Of a stretch of DNA of 64,000 nucleotides, positions 1-9,283 are shown one piece after another. The stretch spans positions 13,733,001 to 13,797,000 of the forward strand of contig CM040088.1 in assembly GCA_022496805.1 (NCBI GenBank), in the 5' to 3' direction. Below the pieces are notes generated by a model, which searched no databases, had not been told where the DNA came from, and saw only the letters and a program-made list of their open reading frames with translations. The first letter of the stretch is position 1; each line of letters opens with the position of its first letter. A program made the translations under genes and the position numbers. The DNA is from Pohlia nutans (taxonomy: Eukaryota; Streptophyta; Bryopsida; Bryales; Mniaceae).

Positions 1-543
1 AACGCATATTTACGATGCATCGGTGAACAACTTCGAAACGCACTTAACGACCAAGGGAGACTAGGTATAATATATAAAGGACTTATACATCACATATTAG
101 CCAAATATGGAGGCGCGGAAGAAATCCCAAGAATCACACATTATGATTGCATTAAGTCACCAACCATACGTACATTATTACTCTTAAAAAATGCTGGAGG
201 AATCCACCTCAAAAGTACAAATGAAAATTTCCTATTACATATGACGGAATTAGAACAAGAATGGCGAACACAAGCGACAAATGAACTTCCACATCTCAAT
301 CCCGAACTATCACTCAAACTTTTACACAAATTATTAATCCATAACATATATGAAATAAAACACATCACCCTTCCCAACGGAACAACCCTTATGACACCAG
401 AAAACTTTAAAACATACTACAAAACGCCAACCAAATTAGAAAAAAGCGCACTTCAAATAGCTGAACAATTGTTTTGCTACCCAAGTTGTACACCAAACTG
501 CCCAAACCCCATGTGCAAGACATCCACCCGCCCAAACGCTTAA
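1..543 (+). pseudogene. Retroelement ORF fragment downstream of the RT core
   Basis: The frame is open from the first base to a TAA at 541-543, without a start codon, so it continues a protein from outside the window. It has charged and helical character and ends in a Cys-rich stretch (CYPSC then NCPNPMC) that could be a zinc knuckle. Frame 2, overlapping at about 520-545, carries on smoothly (LKERYISNNQNILPRAP), so the stop reflects a one-base frameshift. The placement between RT and RNase H is inferred from what follows; no RT motif is visible here. Confidence 0.6.
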
Positions 544-2353
544 AGAGAGATACATCTCAAATAACCAAAACATATTACCAAGAGCACCAATTAACCCACC
601 TCAACTCCCAGCCCCACAACAACACCTACACCCAAACCCACCCCCTAACATCAAAAACAACCCTCTAAGATTTTCCATCGACATAATATTAGACCTCAAA
701 ACAAATACTGCAAAAGATAAATATAAAATAACAAAAAAATATAACACATACTTATGTCAATGGACTCTCCAAAACAACGATACATACAACAAATGGATGT
801 CACAAAGGGAACTCTTCCCCTTCAACCACCCAACAACCATTACACACAACATTAAACTACTTACAAAATACTACACAAAACTACAACACAATCACTATCA
901 AAAAATTATTAACACACACTTCACTCCTGAACAAAGCAGAGATGCAAGATTCATCCCTCCACCCACATCCACCCCGCTTACACACATACACATACAAGAA
1001 TGTAACCCGGAAAAAGACATTATTTCCAATTACGACACCATACAAATAAATAATGAACAAACCCACCTATATGAAGATACCGGTAGACATCTTATCACTA
1101 TACCAACCACTAGACTAAAATGGCTATGGCAACAATATAATAAAGCAATTTATAGCTCACACGGCCTAGTACCACAAACACAATTATTTGAAAAAGAAGT
1201 AATATGGCTCTATCAAAGATACAAAATCCCCAGAAAAGACCCACTAAAAGCAGCACAACATACCCTACCAACAAATATTCTTGACTCCATTACTACCTCC
1301 TTTAATATCTCCCACTCATACTTCTCCTCACCAGTAACATGTTCCACACAAATTTCAGAATTCTACTCTCCCTTTGCAAGAGATAAAATCTTTGGATCAC
1401 TCGGTACCGCCTTCCGATACAAATGGAAAGGCATAGGCTACGCCCATCCACATAATGAAGAAACAACCCAACAAGCAATTCATTGGGCACGATTAGCAGC
1501 CAAAACCGACCCAAACACTATCACTATACTGGTAATGCCAGACACAAATTGGTACCAAAATTTCTCCCCACACAAGGGGCCTTTCTCAGACACCCATATA
1601 ATTGCCCACTTTGCCGCAGATACCATCACATATGAAGAACCAACTATCCCTCAAGAACTCCATAAACTAAAGACAGAACCACTCACAATTCGCGTCCTAT
1701 GTATTCACCACCAAGATCACAACATTGGTACACCATACCAAATAAATGCAATTAAAACAGCAATTGAAAACCTACAAATCCCACAATACCACATACAAAA
1801 TGCCCCATGCACCCCCCACAACACACCGGTCAATAAAAATAAAAAATGGAACAAACTCACATACTCGCCCTCCACCAACCCGACCACTTTAAACACACCA
1901 CCTCTACCAAACTTTGTGACAAACACTACACCTAAATTCCAACCACAACATAGCTACTATACCGATGGATCCTTCATACCTCCTGAACAAGCCCCCGACG
2001 GACACTGGAAAAAAGAAAAAGCCGGGTACGGAATATACAACTCTACAAAGGCTGACATGCAAATATCAGCAAGACTACCAGGCCTACAAACATGTTTTCG
2101 AGCAGAACTAATGGCTATCCATAGAACACTTAGTATAATCACTACTAAATACCTAGACGAACCGGCACATATATTTACAGATTGCCTCAACTGCCTATAC
2201 AATCTAAACACACATATTAAACATCCAACCATGCACAACAATCACGCGGACAAAACCATACTAACAGAAATGCTAAAAATGCTAAAAACTCGTACCCAAC
2301 CCACCACATTGTACAAAGTCAAAGCACATATCAACATTGAAGGCAATGAATAA
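520..2353 (+). pseudogene. Retroelement linker domain and RNase H domain, ending at an in-frame TAA
   Basis: The frame is open from about 520, and the first ATG is at 797. RNase H motifs lie at the C-terminal end: YTDGSF (first Asp, codon near 1957), FRAELMAI (Glu, near 2104), FTDCLNCL (second Asp, near 2175), and KVKAH followed by GNE-stop-ADKLAK (His near 2326 and the last Asp after the stop). The TAA at 2351 sits where RNase H proteins have a variable residue, so a single change could have created it. Before RNase H lies a roughly 200-residue globular region with FGSLGTAF, GYAHPHNE and TILVMPDTNWY. I do not recognise it securely; it has some likeness to N6-methyltransferase folds (see findings). 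RNase H would remove RNA template during reverse transcription. Confidence 0.8.
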
Positions 2354-2400
2354 GCGGATAAACTTGCAAAAATGGGAGCTCGAAAAGAGTACTTCAGAGC

Positions 2401-3417
2401 CACACAACATTATCAAACGAATTTGCACATACAACACCATTCTATTTTCAAAAAGATATATGGCCAGGACCTATAAAACGACCAGATAAAGGCCCTATCA
2501 GATGTCTCCAAACATATCTAACCAAATACGACCAAGAAAATAACCTTGTAAAAATGACAATCGAATTTTCCAACATTAGCAAATGGACCATGAACCCAAA
2601 CATTGATAACAAACTATCAAACGCATTTTGGTCCAATCCCACAATCACTGACTCACAAAAAACAATTATATTAAAACTTCATACCGGCCAATACATGGGC
2701 AATGCTAGAAAACAACTATTCTTTGGTAGAGAAAGATTCCCCTCAATCACATGCTCCATCTGTAACTCTGCAGACGCAGACACATGGCTACACGTACTTC
2801 TAAAATGTAGCCATCACCACATTCACGCCATTAGAGTCAAAAGACATAACAAAGCAGTATGGGAACTAAGGAAATTAATCCTTTCATCGCAAAAATCTAG
2901 ATGCTACACCCTCATGAACGCAGGAACATTCAACAACAACCACCAAGAAAACACAGTACCTCCATGGCTACTACCATGCTCGTGCGAACAACAAAGATGT
3001 CATTGCAACGCTAGATTCAAACCAGACATCCTTTGCGTAAAAGGACTCCCATACAAAAATGACCCACCATCACATCCATTAGACAACCTCACAATTCAGT
3101 TTATTGAATTTACATATTGTAATGACAGATTCCCACAAGAAACAATAACTATCAAAAATAAAAAATACCAACCACTTATCGACAACATTATTAACTTAGG
3201 ATGGAAAGTTGACCCTCTCATAGTCATCACGACAGGAGCTAGAGGCACTACACATAGTCCCTCGATGAAAATTCTCGAAAGCAAATTTAAATTACCAGAA
3301 AGCGCCATTAAAACCACATTCAAAGAAATAAATACCATTGTCATACATCACGCCGGATCAATTATTCTACATAAAAGAAAAATAGAAAATAACCAGCCAC
3401 TACCAATAGACTACTGA
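2401..3417 (+). pseudogene. Retroelement CCHC finger and R2-like restriction-like endonuclease
   Basis: Frame 1 is open upstream of the ATG at 2554 (KDIWPGPIKRPDKGPIRC and on), so the true protein continues from RNase H across a frameshift near 2400. Motifs run in the order found in R2-type endonucleases: CSIC-x9-H-x4-C finger (near 2755-2812), RHNKAVWEL (near 2842), FKPDIL (PD, near 3015), IEFTYCND (E, near 3106) and KNKKYQPLI (K..KY, near 3157). This is the PD-(D/E)xK nuclease that nicks the target for target-primed reverse transcription. The stop is TGA at 3415-3417. This nuclease class is unusual in plant retroelements, which mostly use AP endonucleases. Confidence 0.78.
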
Positions 3418-3599
3418 ATAAAACAAAACTACCAAAGAAAAGGAGGGTAATGATGAAGATCGCTACTTATTTCTTTTGTATTTTTTTTTTATAGCTCAAA
3501 ATACACACTTGTCTCAAGTAGATGGGAGGGGGCCGGTTGGTTGGTACAAACTTTCCTGCCTATGATTAAATCACTAGCAGCACCAAGTCATGTATATCA

Positions 3600-3692
3600 C
3601 AACAAACGCTCAGACGGACTCAACGGGAATCGAACCCGGACCGTACAATTGTAACATAAACGCCCTTCTCCAACCAACCTTGGAACCATAAC
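3600..3692 (-). pseudogene. tRNA-like relic
   Basis: On the minus strand, GGTCCGGGTTCGATTCCCG is a good tRNA T-arm and internal B-box. Upstream of it GTTGGTTGGAGAAGG resembles a D-arm. The acceptor ends (TGAGTCC on the 3' side) find no clear partner and the anticodon arm does not fold well, so I call it a degenerate tRNA or the head of a tRNA-derived element, not a working gene. Confidence 0.35.
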
Positions 3693-3789
3693 TTGGCAAC
3701 CACCAGCAAAACAAACATCAATTTATACCCGCGCTAGTTCTAACTAATGAATTTTACTAGTGTTACTAGTATTTATCTCTGGTCACTAA

Positions 3790-4215
3790 AGTGTCTATTC
3801 TCGAAAGAGGTGAGTAGTCTTGTACCAATGGACCTCTGTCCGGTGGACACTGGCTCATTGTCAAGACAAACAAACACTTTATTCACGCCGGCCTTGAAAA
3901 AGGACCGGAGTTCATATCTATCTATCTAGAAATTGTTAGAATTGGCACCTTGTTGAATAGTGTGGAATGTCCATCGTTTTTAATGACCTATACTAGCTAC
4001 ACTGTAGTTGGTAGTGGCTCTTGTAGCTCAGCTGGTTAGAGCATCGGTCTTATGAGCTGAAGGTCGTGGGTTTGAACCCTGGAGCACATTCGAGAGCACA
4101 TTCTTGTCTATCCTCGAGAGGAGGAAGTTAACTTATATCCACTGGTCCTTTGTTCGGTCCATAGGTGGGTTGGACAAACAATTTATTCACATTGGCCTCG
4201 AAAAAGGACTAGAGT
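3790..4215. repeat. Pair of about 115-bp direct repeats around a tRNA relic
   Basis: Copies at about 3792-3915 and 4105-4217 share, in the same order, a CTATYCTCGARAGRGG block, a CTTTRTTCRGTCC-type block, ACAAACA..TTTATTCAC and CCTTGAAAAAGGACYRGAGTTC. The tRNA-Ile-like sequence lies between them. This is an old local duplication of unknown origin. Confidence 0.55.
4017..4086 (+). tRNA. tRNA-Ile(UAU)-like pseudogene with a damaged T-arm
   Basis: The D-arm (GCTCAGCTGGTTAGAGC), the anticodon arm (TCGGT-CTTATGA-GCTGA, anticodon UAU) and the 5' T-arm (GTGGGTTTGAACC) are clear. The acceptor GCTCTTG pairs with CTGGAGC at 4079-4085 (one mismatch, one wobble) only if about 5 bases of the 3' T-stem are missing. 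The molecule would be about 70 nt with an unpaired T-stem. A GAGCACATTC duplication follows. It is probably non-functional. Confidence 0.6.
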
Positions 4216-4411
4216 TCTTACTAAAGTGGAATCACCATATACTATGGCCCACGGTATTTACAAGATGCTTTACCAATAATTAATTTTCCAAAGTATTGTG
4301 GTAAAATTCATCCAAATCTAATGAAAATTTGTTCAAACAAATGAAAAATTGTCCAAATGGATGAATGTGCCCACAACAATTATCTACCCATGGTATATGG
4401 TGATTTCGGTG

Positions 4412-4687
4412 TACTACATCAAATGGGCTATTTTTAATCTAGGACACTATTTCTCAACGGGACACTATTTGATTTAGGGAGATATGTTGTCCGTGTTAAA
4501 AAAAATGGATGTACATAGTGTTCCGATGACATATCACTCTCATCACTTGAAAGAAACATGACAAAAGTGGAAATGATAAGTGACAAACTCCTATGTATTG
4601 TAGGGATACAATTTCTCTTCACCTTTTGAACAAATTGTAGGGAAAGACATCAATTCTCACTAAACACTAAATAGCCCATTTAGTGTA
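4412..4687. mobile_element. TIR element (MITE), copy 1 of a GACACTATTTCTCAAC family
   Basis: Terminal inverted repeats: TACATCAAATGGGCTATTT on the left and its near-complement AAATAGCCCATTTAGTGTA on the right. The interior (CACTATTTCTCAAC, ATGTATTGTAGGGA, AAGACATCAATTCT) recurs at 12464-12809 in a SEC5 intron. There is no coding capacity. Confidence 0.65.
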
Positions 4688-4936
4688 ATGGTTGGTAGTG
4701 GCTACACTTCTTTACAACATTTGATCTATTTTGATGTAAAAGGATGAATAGCAAAAAAAGAAAGATGTTAGTGAATCAAAGCATCTTAGATATCCCAATT
4801 TTTCCTTGAAATTATTTAGTTGATGGTCTCAAGATAATAGTAACTCCTTTTAAGATTCAATGTTAGACATCCTAGTGAAAACTCAAAAGATGATCCCTAA
4901 AAGGAAAAATAAAATCATAACATTTTTAAAACTACC

Positions 4937-5404
4937 TCAGGGCCTCTTTACACTAGTGGCAAGAAGCCGTGAAGAAAGAAAATTCAGCCAATGGGAGGCC
5001 TAAAAACCGAGAAGACCAAAGAATGTCACTTTACACCCGAAATTTTCAGTCCAAGGGACGGAAGGAGGAGAAAATGACATGGACAACACTTTTGTCCTTC
5101 GTGGCAACAAAAGTGCACATTTTTCAAGGCCCCCGGATTTTGCGTCAAACCCACCTCAAGAGGTGGGTCTAACACAAAATCCGGGGGCCGTTTGGCCAAA
5201 ATTCTCACAACCAATCATTTTTTATTTTTTAAGAAATATGTGAGAACTTTATTTTTAAAAATCAATACTTTATTTTGTGGCCCCTTCTCACTTTACATTA
5301 TATCCAAAGGCCGTCAAATTCAAAGGTTGGCTTCTGAAGAATGAGCCATGGCCCTTGTGAGGTTTTCTCCATGGCTTCTCGCCTGTAGTGTAAAGAGGGC
5401 CTCA
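4937..5404. mobile_element. PIF/Harbinger (Tourist)-like MITE with 3-bp target duplication
   Basis: The ends GGGCCTCTTTACACTA and TAGTGTAAAGAGGGCC form terminal inverted repeats matching at about 25 of 29 positions. The element (4940-5401) is flanked by TCA on both sides (4937-4939, 5402-5404). The GGGCC start and 3-bp duplication fit Tourist-type elements. An internal palindrome lies at 5128-5189. Confidence 0.75.
5128..5189. repeat. 30-bp-stem palindrome inside the Harbinger-like MITE
   Basis: Arms 5128-5157 and 5160-5189 match at 27 of 30 positions with a 2-nt centre. The outer stem GGCCCCCGGATTTTG is perfect. Transcribed, this would be a stable hairpin. Confidence 0.9.
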
Positions 5405-5796
5405 GTGATATGGTTGGTTCCTCTTCTTATTATACTTCATTGTTCTTCAACAATGAAGAATGATGTCTCTACAATAGCACTATTAATACACCTTCAAGTC
5501 AAGATTTTTTCTTATAAAAACGTATTGTAGAAAAAAAACCAAGCCAAGGTAATTCAAGTATATGATGCAATGTGAAATAATAGCAAATTTTTTTTACCTT
5601 ATTGGGATAATATAGTAAAAGCCTCTGAGAATACCTGCAAAATTATACCCCTTATGAGATTGTAGTTGGAATCTTTTGCGCCATGTGTTCATCTAAGTCT
5701 TCTTTGACCAATTGAATCCCAACGGACCTCCGTCCACACTGCTCAAGAATGGTAAAGTAACTGTCAAAATTGATCAAAAGTTTGCAAACACTTCAT
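5405..5796. other. No gene seen
   Basis: AT-rich sequence between two MITEs. A short reading frame at 5348-5530 has no homology I recognise and starts within the MITE. Confidence 0.6.
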
Positions 5797-6354
5797 TTAA
5801 CCCCTAAAGGACCATAGCTATGTTCCTCTCCAAACACTCCAAAGTACCCCTTCTCATAAAAAGACAAACAATTTTTGATCTATGACCTTTTTGACCAATC
5901 CAACCGTAGGATATTTCAAGCAACTTGAATTTATTACCACCTAAAATTTTTCAATAGTAAGATTATAAGCTTCAAAGTTGGTTGCACCTTTTCTTTTTGG
6001 CTTACTGTCCATAGTTGAAACTTTATGAAAATGCCGAAAATGCAAAGTTTAGTCTCAAATTTGGTAAAATGAATTTGGCAATTGTGTGCATGAGGGTGTT
6101 AGCTCATTGTGTGCAAAAATTTAGATGCATAGCTCATTGTATGAAAATTTTCAGGAGTTGCCCGCAGTTAGGTTTTTCACCTTTGCATGATTGTATCTTT
6201 TGATTTATACATCACCTACGTACACAAATTACCATCCCATCTTTGTTACAAAGAGTAGAATCACCACAAAAAATCTCAAGAATTGAGGATCAACACTCAT
6301 TCCACAGTGAGCTAACCGAATTTGGAAAATCAGCCTTGGTCCTTGAGGGGTTAA
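5797..6354. mobile_element. piggyBac-like MITE (AAAGGACCA subfamily, long form)
   Basis: TTAA at 5797-5800 and 6351-6354 bracket ends CCCCTAAAGGACCATAG and CCTTGGTCCTTGAGGGG, which are inverted. The body is 550 bp and AT-rich, with no coding frame. The same ends occur on the 236-bp element at 14694-14929. TTAA duplication plus CCC termini is the piggyBac signature. Confidence 0.72.
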
Positions 6355-6539
6355 TCTTTTCTGGATGAAAAATAAACACATGAAATTGGAACTGGTAATT
6401 TTATTAACATCCTATACAATATATAGTACATATTAGAGAAGAAAAAGCCTTCAAATCAGAGCTCTACAAAAGACTAAGAAAAAATCCAAAGTCCACCCAG
6501 GCATTTGAGCAGTTTTTCCAACCGATGAAAGACGATCTC

Positions 6540-7850
6540 TTAATAATTTGTCCACCTCCCTTTTGCTGCTTTTATTGCTGCTTTTATTGCTGCAATTCTA
6601 TATGGCATACTTTCTAAAAACTTCGTGCAATCATCTGAAATAATAGAGTGGAAAAATTCTACTACACAGTCCCAAAATTCTATCAATCTAGCTAGAGGTC
6701 TCTTATATTGGTTGAGTCTCTGTTTGAGAATTGACCAAAGGTGTTCAATGGCGTTCAAATCAAGCAATTGAACATGCCAAGGTAGAAGAATAAAATGCTG
6801 CCGTGAGAACCACTCTTTAAGCTCGTTGTGTGAACGGGAGCATTGTCTTGTTGGAAAATAACATGAGAAGGGTCTAAGCTAAACTTGGAAATCACCATGT
6901 GGACATTTTCCTCTAAAACGTCACAATAACGAATCTGATTAATGCGCCTTTCTACTTTGTATATCAATCTAGATCCATGAATGTACATATACCTCCAAAC
7001 TATAATCCTCCACTCCCATGTTTTACTATTTGATTGATAGTTCATACCAAAAGCGGCTCCGCCTCTCATGTCCAACACCAAACCCTTCCCTTTGAATTAA
7101 AGTGGTTGATTTTACTTTAGTCTGAAAAGATAACTCGACTCCAATTTTCTACAGTCCAGTGTTTGTGGACTCTAGCAAACTCTAAATGTGCCTTTATATT
7201 TTTGAAAGAAAGATGTGGCTTTTTCACCTTTGTCTGCGAATATAAATCGGCTCTAGAAAGTGCACGCTTGATAAGGTAGGAGGCTCTAAACCCGCCACTT
7301 TAAGGGCTGTGAATTTATGAGGACACAGGGAGAACTGAGCATGATTTTTCACTGGAAGTCAAATCCAAGCAAAGACCAACATACTTTGAATCAAAAAATT
7401 TGGATGTTCCTAAAATTAGTTATGAATTTCTGAAGTTGAAATGACATGGGTTCTAAAGTAGTGCTCTTCACCATGGGTACATCCAAAATTTCAAAATTTT
7501 TGTCCTTAGTAGAGTGCGGGTTTAGAACTGTGGCGGGTTTAGAGCCCTCTACCTTAGTATGAGAGCTCACTCTCACTCTCAATACTTGTTGCATAGACCT
7601 TGCTACATCTGCACAAATACCCACTCTTCCCCTAACCATTTCTGACACACACCTTTGTTCATGTGCTCTATTCAACTTTTGAGGTCTACCTCTACGCGAG
7701 CATTCTACATCGGAAACATGTACTTGCCGAAGGTTATGGACACTTCCCACACTCACATGCAAAGTATTTGCTATCTCTCTTTGTGAACGTCCTCTTCGGA
7801 GCATCGAAACTTCGTTATCTTAAATTTGTCAAGATAATGCTTTGGGCATC
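6540..7850 (-). pseudogene. Broken Tc1/mariner (Tc1-like, DD34E-type) transposase
   Basis: Read on the minus strand in four pieces. (1) 7804-7555: helix-turn-helix region LRRGRSQREIANTLHVSVGSV and SRRGRPQKL, reaching VRVSSHT. (2) About 7280-7110: KVKKPHLSFKNIKAH, WSRVIFSD (first catalytic Asp), then a stop where the next conserved residues should be. (3) 7081-6830: RGGAAFG, VWRYMYIHG, VIFQQDNAPVHTT (second Asp). (4) 6830-6540: EWFSRQHF, DLNAIEHLW (catalytic Glu), ESMPYRI and GRWTNY at the C-terminus. About 33-34 residues separate the second Asp and the Glu, depending on a one-base frameshift near 6826. Extra sequence (7555-7290) interrupts pieces 1 and 2, and stops also precede piece 1. It cannot make an active protein. 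Confidence 0.85.
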
Positions 7851-7859
7851 TTGAAACAT

Positions 7860-8220
7860 TGAAGAAGAAGGCCTATACAATAGCGATAATTGTGCACACG
7901 ACTATTAGAGATTAAAGATGTCAAAGTTCTACAAGTGCCAGCGGAAGATCTCTCACAAATCTGTGTAGATCAATTCACATATTTTTGCATTTCATGGGTT
8001 GTCAAAAGTGATTAAATGAGAGAGATAACCACTAGCCATCCATCTATCCACACAAATGCATTGCCATCTATACAATTAGCTTTTCAAGAATCCCAACTTG
8101 AAATAGAAGGTGATTAACCTTTGAACTAGAGCATGCCACTTGTTAATTTGCAATTAATGACTTAAAAAAGTTGTGATTAAGCAATGTTTGATCAGTTTTT
8201 CCCCTGTAATGTTTTTCCCC
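7860..8220. other. Spacer between the Tc1 relic and the SEC5 promoter
   Basis: AT-rich; I see no gene. I could not find convincing inverted ends of the Tc1 element here, so its outer boundary is undefined. Confidence 0.5.
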
Positions 8221-9283
8221 TGGTTCCCTATGAATGAAACTGAGGGGAACGCGCCAGGGAACAGAAGGACCGAGCCAAAAGTGTACTACCGGTAATCCGG
8301 TATGATCGACGGAGACAGGGACAACGACTGGAAGGGCAACTTCGTCTTACAGAGCTAAATTTGGGCTCTGGAATACTTGCCTCCCTCCTTCCCTGCCTCT
8401 CTCCATCTTCTTCTTCTTCTTCATCATCATCTCCATCATTGCCAGCCAGCACAGGCTCACTCTTCGCGGTCTCCAGATCATTCGCACCTTCCTCAGCCTT
8501 ACTTGCAAGTCTCATTATTCTCTGCCTCCATGATTGCTACCAACGTGCAATCCACAGGTGTAACTCAGTCGACACATTACTAGTCCTTGTTGGAAGCTTT
8601 TGGCTGCTACCAGTTCGTTTAGTGTTGTGATAGATCGTGTTTATGCTAGTGAAATCACAGGTGCAACAACTGGTTGGATGCATGACGAAGCGGTGCCGCG
8701 GTTTCTTTTTCTCTGAATTTGTTTGTAAGTACCCGTTTTTGACCTGTTCTACTCTTAGCTGTGATTCGTTTTGTAAGGTGCACAGGTCGATAGAAGCTTT
8801 ACTCAGGGTTTGTTTTATGTTAGCTTTTCTAGAAACGCGAAGATCGATACAGAGGAGTTCTTGAACCAAGCTGAGTAGAAGGAGTTCGGAATTTTCACAG
8901 GGGGTATTTCGAAGCCCCTTGCTTTTTAGTACATTTTATCAATTTTGGATAATCAATTCTCACAAAGTAAGTTAATCTCCGTCACAAAGCTGAATCCTGT
9001 CTTGATTTTTTCTAGATGATTACGGCGGATCAGTTTGTGTTGAATTCTGTGAGGAGGCTAGCTATTCGATGTCGCTAGTTTTGAACTGATCTCCGAAGAG
9101 TTCTACACGGTCTCTTTCCGCAATGCCTCTCTAGTCTAGACTGGTCACGAGAACTTATCGACAAGAGAGATTAGGGCTAAACTTGAATCTTCACCATACG
9201 TTTTCATCACTATGGCATAGTTTGAATGTGAGTGATGAGGAATTTTTTTTGTGGTGGAGCAGGAACTGTAAGAGTTGGCAATA
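8221..9283 (+). promoter_or_regulatory. SEC5 upstream region and probable 5' UTR with a leader intron
   Basis: Base composition shifts to GC- and CT-rich at about 8240-8480, with a (TCT)n tract at 8407-8425, typical of plant promoters and leaders. A plausible leader intron runs from a donor at 8725 (TTT|GTAAGT) to an acceptor at 9261-9262 (GGAGCAG|GAACTG), placing the start codon 21 bases into the next exon. Transcript ends cannot be fixed from sequence alone. Confidence 0.5.

Larger units (their letters stand above)
1..3440 (+). mobile_element. Non-LTR retrotransposon, 3' part, RNase H plus restriction-like endonuclease type, decayed
   Basis: One retroelement runs in from the left edge to about 3440. 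Frame 1 is open from base 1 to 543 (region after the reverse transcriptase core), frame 2 is open from about 520 to 2353 (linker and RNase H), and frame 1 resumes from about 2400 to 3417 (CCHC and endonuclease). The breaks are a frameshift near 520-543, a TAA at 2351 inside the RNase H motif GNE-x-AD, and a frameshift near 2400. Otherwise the frames are long and A-rich, so the copy is dead but not ancient. A T-run at 3480-3491 lies just past the coding end. The element belongs with non-LTR retroelements because RNase H is followed by a CCHC finger and an R2-type endonuclease. The RT catalytic core lies outside the window. Confidence 0.85.

Noticed and set aside
8361..8869. Several overlapping short frames on both strands
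   Set aside because: They follow from CT-rich leader sequence upstream of SEC5; they show no conserved residues and mutually contradict in strand.
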